Source: Chitinophagales bacterium (lineage in GTDB: Bacteria; Bacteroidota; Bacteroidia; Chitinophagales; Chitinophagaceae). From it: a stretch of DNA of 41,818 bases. Every line of letters begins with the position of its first letter. Within the stretch, counting starts at the first letter, position 1. Location: the NCBI GenBank assembly GCA_015655015.1, contig JAATFV010000077.1, positions 1 to 41,818 on the forward strand, given 5' to 3'. Below, piece by piece: positions 1 through 7,544 of the stretch. A model generated the notes under the pieces. It was given only the letters and a program-made list of their open reading frames with translations. It made no database searches and was not told the origin of the DNA. Both the position numbers and the translations under genes were made by a program.

Positions 1-339
1 CGGCTGGGCGACTCACCGATTATCGGGGCGGGCCTCTTCGTCGACAACGAGGTCGGCGCCGTCACGGCGACAGGGCAGGGGGAAGACGTCATAAGGATCG
101 CCGGCTCTCATACCGTAGTAGAGCTGATGCGTCACGGAATGACCCCGGAGCAGGCCTGCAGGACGGCCGTGGAAAGGATCATCCGGATCAAAGGGGAAAA
201 GGCAAAGGAGATCCAGGTAGCCTTCATCGCCCTGAACAAAAAAGGAGAGACCGGCTCTTTTGCCATTCAAAAGGGATTCAGCTACGCGCTGAAAAGCAAT
301 AAGGAAGAGAAAATGGTGGACGTAAAAAGTTATTACTAG
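1..339 (+). CDS. N4-(beta-N-acetylglucosaminyl)-L-asparaginase, C-terminal part (partial)
   Basis: The reading frame is open from the first base and ends in TAG, leaving 112 residues of C-terminus. The segment RLGDSPIIGAGLFVDNEVGA followed by a TATGQGE stretch is the hallmark of the beta subunit of glycosylasparaginase and isoaspartyl-peptidase family N-terminal-nucleophile hydrolases. Known members are made as a precursor that cleaves itself before a catalytic Thr and then hydrolyse the GlcNAc-Asn bond of N-glycopeptides, usually in the periplasm. The nucleophile Thr and any signal peptide lie upstream of the window, so neither can be checked. cutC follows 33 bp downstream on the same strand and is probably cotranscribed. 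I am sure of the family; the exact substrate is inferred. Confidence 0.85.
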   Translation, partial: RLGDSPIIGAGLFVDNEVGAVTATGQGEDVIRIAGSHTVVELMRHGMTPEQACRTAVERIIRIKGEKAKEIQVAFIALNKKGETGSFAIQKGFSYALKSNKEEKMVDVKSYY

Positions 340-372
340 TCCGGAGAATAAAAATACAAAATTCAAAATAAA

Positions 373-1116
373 ATGGATCGCAAGCTCGAAATATGCAGTT
401 TTAACCTGACCTCCGCCATAATCGCGCAGCAGGCCGGCGCCCATCGCGTAGAACTCTGCGCCAGCCCCGATGAAGGAGGAACGACCCCCAGCCAGGGAGT
501 GATCCGTGCCGCCCGGGAAAAGTTGCATATTGAATTATACCCGATCATCCGGCCTCGTGGAGGCGACTTTCTCTTCTCTGAAGAGGAGTTTGCCATCATG
601 CTGAAAGAAGTGGAATTTTGTAAACAGGCAGGATGTAATGGCGTGGTGATCGGCCTCCTGAATGCCGACGGCACCATCGATAAAAAAAGATCCGCCCGGC
701 TGGTAGAAGCGGCCTTCCCCCTGGGAGTCACCTTTCACCGGGCCTTTGACTGGGCAATCAATCCATTTGAAGCAATGGAAGAGATCATCAGCATCGGCTG
801 CGAACGCATCCTTACTTCCGGTCAGCGGCCCACCGCCATAGAAGGTGTTACGATGATCAATGAGCTCGTCAGGCAGGCGGACGACCGGATATTTATCATG
901 CCGGGTTCAGGCATCCGGTCCTCCAATATTACGGAGCTGGTACAAAAGACGGATGCCCCCGAATACCACACTTCCGCCCGCATCCTGGTGCCCGGCGCCA
1001 TGGAATTCATCAATACGGCCATGAACGAAGAACAGCTCGTCACCATGGCGGACAAAGAAGAAATTAAAGCTATAATAGAAAACCTCAGGACACTCGCTGC
1101 TGCTGCCAGCGAATAA
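373..1116 (+). CDS. cutC: Copper homeostasis protein CutC
   Basis: The 247-residue product has the normal length for CutC and starts with the typical LEICSFNLTSA and AGAHRVELCASPDEGGTTPS segments. Further on it has IRPRGGDFLFSEEE, VTFHRAFDW and ILTSGQRPTAIEG, all characteristic of this TIM-barrel family. CutC was linked genetically to copper tolerance in E. coli and binds Cu(I) in some species, but its biochemical role is still debated. The protein has no signal peptide and should be cytoplasmic. It follows the asparaginase gene by 33 bp, with no promoter evident between them. A dyad after its stop separates it from the convergent pyk gene. Confidence 0.93.
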   Translation: MDRKLEICSFNLTSAIIAQQAGAHRVELCASPDEGGTTPSQGVIRAAREKLHIELYPIIRPRGGDFLFSEEEFAIMLKEVEFCKQAGCNGVVIGLLNADGTIDKKRSARLVEAAFPLGVTFHRAFDWAINPFEAMEEIISIGCERILTSGQRPTAIEGVTMINELVRQADDRIFIMPGSGIRSSNITELVQKTDAPEYHTSARILVPGAMEFINTAMNEEQLVTMADKEEIKAIIENLRTLAAAASE

Positions 1117-1144
1117 CCTGAGGTTTATACGTATCTGTTTGTTC

Positions 1145-1174
1145 ATTGACCGATCGCATCAGCGATCGGCCAAT
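1145..1174. terminator. Hairpin between convergent cutC and pyk
   Basis: A perfect 8-bp stem (CCGATCGC / GCGATCGG, loop ATCA) lies at 1150-1169. It is extended by ATTG/CAAT arms beyond one mismatch. It sits in the 64-bp gap between two convergent stop codons, the expected place for a bidirectional terminator. Neither side has a strong T-run, so its strength is uncertain. Confidence 0.55.
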
Positions 1175-1180
1175 TGTTAT

Positions 1181-2674
1181 TTATTCAACTTTGGTAATCT
1201 TCAGCATATTGGTAGGCAGATGTTTTTCCACCGGCAGACTACCCGTATTCACCACTACATCTCCTGCTTTCAGGAAACCTCTCTCCTTCAGTATCGCAGC
1301 CTGATCCTGGATGATGCCGTCCATACTTTCTTCTTCGGCATAATGGAAGGCACGGACACCCCAGCTCAGGCTGAGCTGATTGATCAGGCTTTTTTCCTTG
1401 GAGAATATATACAACGGCGCCTTCGGGCGATAGCTGGATAATACGAAAGCCGTGTAGCCACCCTGGGTCATACCGATCAAGGCATCTGCATTGACATCCT
1501 GGGCCAGCTTACACGCATTATAACAGATAGCGTCACTGAGGAAGGACGGTGAATGAGGCTGCGGCACCAGGTCTTCCTCCCGGTTGTAAGGATATTCTGT
1601 CCTTTCGACTTCCAGGATGATCTTGCGCATCGTCTCTACGACGAGGGCAGGATGCTGTCCGGTAGCTGTTTCAGCGCTGAGCATAACGGCGTCAGCTCCT
1701 TCCAGCACGGCATTGGCCACGTCTGTGATCTCGCTGCGGTTAGGCTTTACGCGATCGATCATGCTTTCCATCATCTGGGTAGCCACGATGACAGGCTTGG
1801 CGCGGTGGATCGATTTACGGATGATCTCCCGTTGCGCCATCGGTACTTTTTCCACCGGCAATTCCACGCCGAGATCTCCTCGGGCGACCATCACCCCGTC
1901 GGATTCAATCACGATATTGCGCAGGTCTTCCAGGGCGGAAGGCATTTCTATCTTGGCAATTACCTTGGTGAGGCTTTTCTTTTCGGCCAAACGGCGTTTG
2001 AGGTCTACGATATCTTCCGCTTTACGGACAAAGGATAAAGCCACCCAGTCCAGCTGCTGCTCTATAATAAAAGCCAGGTCGATAATGTCCTTTTCGGTCA
2101 TGGATGGCAGAGATATCTTCGTATCCGGGAGATTGACCCCTTTCTTGGGCAAGAGGACCCCCCCATAGGTGACGGCCACCTTTACATCGCCATCAGCCGT
2201 AATGTTCACTACGACCACTTCCAGCTTACCATCGTCAATCAAAATCTTATTCCCTACTTCGACGTCGAGATGAAGATCGGGATACGAGACATAGATTTTA
2301 TCTTTTGTACCGATCACCTTCTCTTTCGAGGTGAACGTGAGGATGTCGCCGGGCGCGATCGTCAGGGCTCCGTCCTTTATTTCGCCTACCCGCAGTTTGG
2401 GACCCTGCAGGTCACCCAGGATGGAAATATTGTAAGGCTCTTCCACGTTGATCTTCCGGATATGTTCGATGATCTTTGCCTTATCCTCATGGTTGCCATG
2501 AGAAAAATTCAGCCGGAACACATTTACACCGGCTTTTACCAGCTCCAGTAATTTCTCGTACGTATCACAAGCCGGTCCTACCGTGGCGACAATCTTCGTT
2601 TTATGAAAAGTATGCTGAAGACCTGCCTGCTTATCCATATCCTGGTACAGGTATTTCGATAAATTTTTTGACAT
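1181..2674 (-). CDS. pyk: Pyruvate kinase
   Basis: The 497-residue product catalyses phosphoenolpyruvate + ADP to pyruvate + ATP, the last step of glycolysis. Visible signatures include KIVATVGPACDTYEKL and NVFRLNFSHG near the N-terminus, VIAKIEMPSALEDL (active-site Lys/Glu region), VMVARGDLGVELP, and VATQMMESM with LEGADAVMLSAETATG. The C-terminal domain is present, so the enzyme is full length. The ATG at 2674 precedes MSKNLSKYLYQDMDKQ, a slightly extended N-terminus. The gene starts only 18 bp after the pfkA stop on the same strand, so the two glycolytic kinases that control flux are very likely one transcript. Confidence 0.97.
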   Translation of the reverse strand: MSKNLSKYLYQDMDKQAGLQHTFHKTKIVATVGPACDTYEKLLELVKAGVNVFRLNFSHGNHEDKAKIIEHIRKINVEEPYNISILGDLQGPKLRVGEIKDGALTIAPGDILTFTSKEKVIGTKDKIYVSYPDLHLDVEVGNKILIDDGKLEVVVVNITADGDVKVAVTYGGVLLPKKGVNLPDTKISLPSMTEKDIIDLAFIIEQQLDWVALSFVRKAEDIVDLKRRLAEKKSLTKVIAKIEMPSALEDLRNIVIESDGVMVARGDLGVELPVEKVPMAQREIIRKSIHRAKPVIVATQMMESMIDRVKPNRSEITDVANAVLEGADAVMLSAETATGQHPALVVETMRKIILEVERTEYPYNREEDLVPQPHSPSFLSDAICYNACKLAQDVNADALIGMTQGGYTAFVLSSYRPKAPLYIFSKEKSLINQLSLSWGVRAFHYAEEESMDGIIQDQAAILKERGFLKAGDVVVNTGSLPVEKHLPTNMLKITKVE

Positions 2675-2692
2675 GAAACAGTGGGTTTGTTG

Positions 2693-3679
2693 TTAAGAAG
2701 CTAATATTTTTACGATTTTCAACCAATCGTCGCTGATCTTTTGCTTGGCCTTTACAGCTTTTTCAAGAGGCGTATAATGCATTTTATTATTTACGATCCC
2801 TACCATCACATTGTGACGGCCTTCCATCAGGCATTCTACGGCTGAATAACCCATCCGGCTGGCAATTACCCGGTCAATACAGCTGGGCGATCCGCCCCGT
2901 TGGATATGTCCTAATACACATACCCGGGTATCGGCCAGCGGCAGGCGTTCCTTGATCACCCTGGCTACATCATTCCCTCCGCCGAAATTATCCCCTTCGG
3001 CTACCACTACCAGGTTTACCAGCTTCTTACGGCGTTCTTTTTCCTGCAGGGAATTGATCAGCTCTTCAATATCCGTCTTGCGCTCCGGGATGAGAATATG
3101 CTCCGCCCCGGTAGCGATCCCGCTATGAAGTGCGATATAACCCGCATCCCGTCCCATCACCTCGATGATAAAAAGGCGGTCATGGGCATCGGCGGTATCC
3201 CTGATCTTGTCGATTGCTTCCACAGCCGTATTGACGGCTGTATCAAAACCAATGGTGAAATCCGTTCCGGCAATATCCTTGTCAATAGTGCCGGGTAAGC
3301 CGATACAGGGAATATCGAACTCCGCGCTTAATTTATGGGCGCCCCGGAAAGAACCATCTCCCCCGATGACAACCAGGCCGTTAATGCCCAGGTTTTTCAG
3401 GTTGGCATGCGCTTTTTTCCGGCCTTCGTGCTCAAAAAACTCTTTGCAGCGGGCTGTCTTGAGGATCGTGCCTCCCCTTTGTATAATATTGGCTACGCTT
3501 CTTGAATGCATGGGAACAATGTCATTCTCGATCATTCCGCTATACCCCCGCATGATCCCGAATACTTCCAGTCCATTATAAATACCTGTACGAACAACAG
3601 CACGGATGGCTGCATTCATTCCCGGTGCATCGCCGCCGGAAGTGAGTACGCCAATTTTAGTGACCTTGTTTTCCATCAA
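2693..3679 (-). CDS. pfkA: ATP-dependent 6-phosphofructokinase
   Basis: The 328-residue protein matches the bacterial PfkA length. It has the ATP-site start GVLTSGGDAPGMNAAIRA, the GGDGSFRGAH loop, and the catalytic PGTIDKDIAGTDFTIGFDTA region with the catalytic Asp. It also has MGRDAGYIA and, near the C-terminus, VLGHIQRGGSPSCIDR. It phosphorylates fructose 6-phosphate, the committed step of glycolysis. The Gly residues of GGDG favour ATP over pyrophosphate as donor. It is the first gene of the pfkA-pyk operon, and a well-formed promoter lies about 90 bp upstream of its ATG. Confidence 0.97.
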   Translation of the reverse strand: MMENKVTKIGVLTSGGDAPGMNAAIRAVVRTGIYNGLEVFGIMRGYSGMIENDIVPMHSRSVANIIQRGGTILKTARCKEFFEHEGRKKAHANLKNLGINGLVVIGGDGSFRGAHKLSAEFDIPCIGLPGTIDKDIAGTDFTIGFDTAVNTAVEAIDKIRDTADAHDRLFIIEVMGRDAGYIALHSGIATGAEHILIPERKTDIEELINSLQEKERRKKLVNLVVVAEGDNFGGGNDVARVIKERLPLADTRVCVLGHIQRGGSPSCIDRVIASRMGYSAVECLMEGRHNVMVGIVNNKMHYTPLEKAVKAKQKISDDWLKIVKILAS

Positions 3680-4067
3680 AAAACTGTTCTTATGGTTTGA
3701 ATTTTAAAAAAGCTTTAACCAATGGCAAGAATTATTGGAAAATTTCTACCTTACGTTTAAAGAAGTCCCAAAAATAAGGATTTGATTTGATTCGGCAACA
3801 CTCAGGAGGAATGATGTTGTTTTATTCATGAAATCTGCTCGCATCCATCCGTCCTCATTTATTTCCCTCCTTGTCCCATCCATCGTTCCCGCGGAAGTCT
3901 ACGTGCGCAGCCCGGCGATTATTTAGCAGTTTAGCCGGTTATTCATCTTCTTTGTATATTAGATATTTTAATGCTTGCACCTGTTTTTAAATTTACAGGC
4001 GTACGGATCGTCTCTGCTCTAAAAATCGCAGATATAAGGATTGCGCAGGATCTAAAAAATTTTGAAT
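3680..4067. other. Intergenic region between divergent pfkA and DUF72 gene
   Basis: This 388-bp gap separates two divergent genes. I see the pfkA promoter at 3769-3798 and a rather AT-rich stretch next to each gene. There is no credible ORF or RNA gene. A promoter for the plus-strand DUF72 gene is expected in the right half, but no clear TAnnTTTG box is present there. Confidence 0.6.
3769..3798 (-). promoter_or_regulatory. Bacteroidota-type promoter for pfkA-pyk
   Basis: Read on the minus strand, TTG (3796-3798) is followed after exactly 19 bp by TATTTTTG (3769-3776). This fits the Bacteroidota sigma-ABfr consensus TTTG-N19-TAnnTTTG. Transcription would begin near 3762, giving a leader of roughly 80 nt before pfkA. 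Confidence 0.65.
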
Positions 4068-5000
4068 ATGGAGTTTGGCAAGGTGACAAATGTAGAAGAT
4101 GTGGATTTTTCCCTGCCCCCGGACGACCGGATAACCGATGAACTTTTCAGGAACCTGACGGTCCGGCCCGGGGACCACATAAAATTGCAGGTGGGCTGCA
4201 CTCAATGGGGAAATAAAGAGTGGATCGGTAAGGTCTATCCCAAAGGAACGAAAGACAAGGATTTTCTGGCGTATTACGTAAAGCAATTTAATTGTATCGA
4301 GCTGAATGCGCTGTTCTATAATCTGCAGCCCGGGCCGGTTATCGAAAGATGGGCTTCCCTGGCAGGGGAGGAGTTCCGTTTTTGTCCGAAATTCCTGAAC
4401 ACCATCAGCCATACCAAACAGCTGCAAAATGCCGAACAGGAGACAGCTCTCTTTATCGATCATATGTTTCACTTCGGATCCCGGCTCGGTTACTCCTTCC
4501 TCCAATTATCGGATGGTTTCGGCCCGGACAGGGCAACCGTGCTGCAAAATTATGTCCGGCTGCTGCCCCGTGACTTTCGCACCTGCGTAGAGCTGCGCCA
4601 GCAAAGCTGGTTTGCTCCCACAAACGCCATCGGCCCATCGGCCTCCGACACCTGGCAGCTTTTCCGCGACCTTGGTATCGGCACCGTCATCACAGACAGC
4701 TCCGGCAGAAGGGATTGTGTGCACATGAAACTGACGGCGCCCGTCGCTTTTATCCGTTTCGTAGCGAACAATATGCACCCTACCGACTTTGTCCGCATCG
4801 ATGCCTGGGCCGACAGACTAAGATCCTGGATTGATAAAGGCCTGCGGGAGATCTACTTCATTGTTCATAGTCACCACGAGCTCCATGCCCCGGAACTGGT
4901 ACATTATGCCATAACAAAATTCAATGAGAAATGCGGGACCGATCTCAAACCGCCGAAATTGCTGAAGGATGATACGGCAACGAAACTGACCCTGTTTTAG
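4068..5000 (+). CDS. DUF72 (YecE-like) family protein
   Basis: The 310-residue protein carries the DUF72 pattern: VGCTQWGNKEWIGKVYPKGT, then YYVKQFNCIELNALFYN, then FRFCPKFLNTISH. Family members form a TIM barrel of unknown function. I chose ATG 4068; an in-frame TTG two codons earlier is possible, but ATG is preferred. The protein has no signal peptide and should be cytoplasmic. It is a single-gene unit, divergent from pfkA and convergent with the toxin-antitoxin-chaperone operon. The family call is firm, but no reaction can be assigned. Confidence 0.88.
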   Translation: MEFGKVTNVEDVDFSLPPDDRITDELFRNLTVRPGDHIKLQVGCTQWGNKEWIGKVYPKGTKDKDFLAYYVKQFNCIELNALFYNLQPGPVIERWASLAGEEFRFCPKFLNTISHTKQLQNAEQETALFIDHMFHFGSRLGYSFLQLSDGFGPDRATVLQNYVRLLPRDFRTCVELRQQSWFAPTNAIGPSASDTWQLFRDLGIGTVITDSSGRRDCVHMKLTAPVAFIRFVANNMHPTDFVRIDAWADRLRSWIDKGLREIYFIVHSHHELHAPELVHYAITKFNEKCGTDLKPPKLLKDDTATKLTLF

Positions 5001-5009
5001 TCTGGGGTA

Positions 5010-5035
5010 TGACTCCTGCCTAATGGGGCAGCCTT
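5010..5035 (+). terminator. Weak hairpin after the DUF72 gene
   Basis: CTGCC (5016-5020) pairs with GGCAG (5027-5031) across a 6-nt loop, followed by CCTTTGTT. It lies in the 51-bp gap between convergent stops. The T-tract is poor, so this is only a possible terminator. Confidence 0.3.
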
Positions 5036-5051
5036 TGTTACCTCGCCTATT

Positions 5052-5504
5052 TCAGGAATTAGGTTTTCCCAGGTCGGCAGGCTTAACAATAGGTAATATA
5101 AAATCCGAAAACAAAGTCCCAATGAATTTTTCATGGAGCTTTCCCCGCACCGTTGAATAAGCAAGACCGGTAAGCGTGTTATCCAGGGCAATATCGATTT
5201 CGAATTCACCTTCGTTTTTACTGGACAGCTCCTCAATGTTGTCTACCTTAAACAGATGTTCGGTAGTATAAGTGGCGCTTGCTTCCTTTTTGCCTTTCTC
5301 ATAGGCTTTTAGCTCGACGGTAAAGAGCAGGCGAATGATCTTTTCGCTCAGGCCGATCGTCTTTACAATCTCCATGTTGGATCGGATGGATTCACTACGT
5401 TCCCGGGACAAAAGAGTATTTTCAGGGATCAAATAGTTAAAGGCAAGATCCCTGATATGGAGATAGTGAATCTTCCCGACGTCGAATTGATTTTTTTTTG
5501 CCAT
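5052..5504 (-). CDS. SecB-like chaperone of a toxin-antitoxin-chaperone (TAC) operon
   Basis: The 150-residue product has about the length of SecB (around 155 aa). Its layout is SecB-like: alternating beta segments (EKIIRLLFTVELKAYEKGK), then a helical C-terminal half with AYSTVRGKLHEKFIGTLFSDF ending in LPIVKPADL. SecB paralogues in TAC operons show similar STxRG...LP(I/V)..P features. Its position as third gene, 6 bp after an HTH antitoxin, is the diagnostic arrangement. In characterised TAC systems (M. tuberculosis HigBA1-SecB-TA) the chaperone protects the antitoxin from aggregation and degradation. A run of nine A residues follows the first codons (5491-5499). The SecB assignment is by pattern and context only and needs a profile search. 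Confidence 0.66.
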   Translation of the reverse strand: MAKKNQFDVGKIHYLHIRDLAFNYLIPENTLLSRERSESIRSNMEIVKTIGLSEKIIRLLFTVELKAYEKGKKEASATYTTEHLFKVDNIEELSSKNEGEFEIDIALDNTLTGLAYSTVRGKLHEKFIGTLFSDFILPIVKPADLGKPNS

Positions 5505-5510
5505 GATAAA

Positions 5511-5975
5511 TTAATAAGCGAATTCACCTACTTCTTTTTCTTCCTTCCGGGTCTGATGTTTTACAGCCGGTAAGGCGGCCAGAAGAATTGCCTTTTTCCT
5601 CCTGAACTCAGCAATAGAATAAGGTTGACCGGGTGTTTCGATATGCTCGGCTGTTTGAAATGGCTGATATTCTTCGGTGACAGGTTTTGCATATCTTACC
5701 TTTGCCTCTTCCACCGTTAAAATGATATCCTGGCCCAATACCGTCTCCATTTTCGTGATATTTTCCAGACCGATATTATGCAGCCCGCTCAGCCACTTGC
5801 TTATTTCGCTGGGCTCCTTTCCCAGGGCATTCGCCAGATCCTTTTGCGAGTTAATGGTCGGATGGCTTTCCAGGATATACCGAACCTGCCTGCTGATATC
5901 AAGGTTCTTTTTGACAAACTGCCTGTTCTCCGGCTTTGCCTTTGCCAGCATTTCTGCAAAAATTTTCGATCCCAT
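5511..5975 (-). CDS. XRE-family HTH antitoxin (HigA-like, with long C-terminal tail)
   Basis: In this 154-residue protein, residues about 32-80 form a Cro/C1-type helix-turn-helix, visible as QKDLANALGKEPSEISKWLSG with the usual spacing before a third helix. The last 70 residues form a polar, Tyr/Phe-containing tail with no recognisable domain. In TAC systems the antitoxin carries a C-terminal chaperone-addiction segment of this kind, so the tail is a candidate for it. It begins 5 bp after the upstream toxin stop and ends 6 bp before the SecB-like gene. It probably represses its own operon promoter. The HTH is certain; the antitoxin role is inferred from context. Confidence 0.8.
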   Translation of the reverse strand: MGSKIFAEMLAKAKPENRQFVKKNLDISRQVRYILESHPTINSQKDLANALGKEPSEISKWLSGLHNIGLENITKMETVLGQDIILTVEEAKVRYAKPVTEEYQPFQTAEHIETPGQPYSIAEFRRKKAILLAALPAVKHQTRKEEKEVGEFAY

Positions 5976-5980
5976 AGTTA

Positions 5981-6460
5981 TTAATATTTTATGTATAGGT
6001 CTTCCTTATTTGTTATTTCCGAACCATCTGCCTCTATTCCAATTTCCATTAGTTGTTTTGTCCAGCTTTGGGCATTATAAAAATGACGGGAGACATTCGG
6101 GCAATCCTGAGCGATTTTTGCTGTTTTTATTCCCCCATTAAATAAAATAACTACATTTTTACTCACCCAGTGACAATATAACCTCAAATCGATAGCGGCA
6201 TCCAAAAACCTTCTCTTTGGCGGCAGCGCAATACAATTCCTCTCCTGTCTGAACAAATCAAAAGCTGCACCTTTCTTATCATTACCTATATTCTCCAGCC
6301 AGAATAGCAGATGTTCCAGTTGATTGCCATAAGCTGCTTCCTTTTCTATCCTTCTAAAAAAATCATCCGTCTCCGACAAAATTGCATCCTCGCCTCTCAC
6401 CGTATAATAAGTCACCGTATCAAAACGGGCAAATTCCTCAATAGTTGCGAATGAATGCAC
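5981..6460 (-). CDS. Putative HigB/RelE-like toxin of the TAC operon
   Basis: This is the first gene of the three-gene operon (159 residues). The centre reads FLDAAIDLRLYCHWVSKNVVILFNGG and then IKTAKIAQDCPNVS. This resembles the 'RLYC...ILFxGGIKT' core of HigB-like mRNA-interferase toxins paired with XRE antitoxins, but the identity is not strong enough to name a subfamily. No ATG fits: the start is GTG at 6460. An AGGAAAAA stretch and a TACATTTG box lie just upstream. The coding region looks richer in A/T than its neighbours, consistent with horizontal acquisition. Alternatively it is an uncharacterised partner of the HTH protein. Confidence 0.6.
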   Translation of the reverse strand: MHSFATIEEFARFDTVTYYTVRGEDAILSETDDFFRRIEKEAAYGNQLEHLLFWLENIGNDKKGAAFDLFRQERNCIALPPKRRFLDAAIDLRLYCHWVSKNVVILFNGGIKTAKIAQDCPNVSRHFYNAQSWTKQLMEIGIEADGSEITNKEDLYIKY

Positions 6461-6489
6461 TTTAAAGTTAACATTTTTCCTTTAAGTCC

Positions 6490-6497
6490 CAAATGTA
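6490..6497 (-). promoter_or_regulatory. -7 box candidate for the TAC operon
   Basis: On the minus strand the bases read TACATTTG, an exact TAnnTTTG match 29 bp upstream of the GTG start. No convincing TTTG element lies 17-23 bp further upstream, so this rests on the -7 element alone. Confidence 0.35.
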
Positions 6498-6599
6498 AAC
6501 ACATTAATTGACTTTTAAATAAACTATCTATCAACAAATAGCCTTTCATCGTCCATTAATTTATTTTAAAGTTAATTCGGTGCCCCTTCCTGACCTGTG

Positions 6600-7514
6600 C
6601 TATTTAATCAATGACAAATGCACCTCCGCCAGCATGCACCGCGCGCTGCCCCCTCCATTAGTCTCGATGGTAGTCAGCGGGACATGAATGATCCGGTTGA
6701 AAGCCTTCAGCCTTCTCACCTGTGTGAAAGTGAGCGATTCATAAGCCTGTGAAGACATGACCAGCAGCTTTTCGTTTTTGTCATTATGCACCTGCAGCAT
6801 ATTTCCGGCAAAATGGTTCATTTGCTCCGTAGTAATTTCAATGATCTCCTTCCCCGAACCTTTAATAGTAGCGGCCAGGTGTTTCGTTTCCGCATCATCA
6901 GGCAGGGAGTCCAGGCAGACCACGGCATATTTATCCGCGATGCACATCATTACATTGGTATGGTAAATAGGATTTCCATTATCATCCGCCGAGGTAAATA
7001 CCGCCGGCCGGTATCCCATTTTATCACAGAAGTCCTGCAATACCTTTTTATCTGTACGGGGAGAGAGACAGGCATACGTGATCTTGTTGTCCCGGTCCAA
7101 TACCATGCTGCCCGTCCCTTCCAGGAACAGCCCTTCTTTTTCATAGGAGCTGAAATCCAGGGTGCTCTTAAAGACGAATTTCCGCCCCAGCTCCTCCAAT
7201 ACGCCGGGCTTGCGTTCCAGCCTGCGGTTGGCGGCATACATCGGGTAAAGACATACCACCCCGTCCTGGTGAAAAGACACCCAGTTATTGGGGAAAATAG
7301 AATCCGGGGTATAGGGGACAGGCGTATCATCGATCACCGTGACATCTACTCCATGGTCGCGCAGCACCTTTACAAGCCCTTCGAACTCAGCCAGCGCCTT
7401 TTCCTGTGTCATCCCGTCGGATGCCGCGATCTGAAAGGCGTTGTTGATGGCTGTTGCCTCATTGAAGCTGAAATTCACAGGTCGTATCATCAGTAAGTGA
7501 GAAGTCGTCTGCAT
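6600..7514 (-). CDS. ctlX: Citrulline utilization hydrolase CtlX-type amidinotransferase-fold enzyme
   Basis: The 304-residue protein belongs to the pentein superfamily (dimethylargininase/arginine deiminase fold). It has an N-terminal LLMIRPVNFSFNEATAINNAFQ, DSIFPNNWVSFH, LEGTGSMVLDR, the catalytic His in YHTNVMM (His185), and the C-terminal nucleophile in GSARCMLAEV (Cys293). This pattern fits the COG4874 group, in which Francisella CtlX converts citrulline to ornithine. The gene starts 30 bp after the stop of an arginine-deiminase-family gene on the same strand, so the two would act in sequence on arginine. The pentein fold and active-site residues are visible; substrate specificity is inferred from family and neighbour. 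Confidence 0.8.
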   Translation of the reverse strand: MQTTSHLLMIRPVNFSFNEATAINNAFQIAASDGMTQEKALAEFEGLVKVLRDHGVDVTVIDDTPVPYTPDSIFPNNWVSFHQDGVVCLYPMYAANRRLERKPGVLEELGRKFVFKSTLDFSSYEKEGLFLEGTGSMVLDRDNKITYACLSPRTDKKVLQDFCDKMGYRPAVFTSADDNGNPIYHTNVMMCIADKYAVVCLDSLPDDAETKHLAATIKGSGKEIIEITTEQMNHFAGNMLQVHNDKNEKLLVMSSQAYESLTFTQVRRLKAFNRIIHVPLTTIETNGGGSARCMLAEVHLSLIK

Positions 7515-7544
7515 AACTATATCTTTTATATCTTATTTTTTGAC

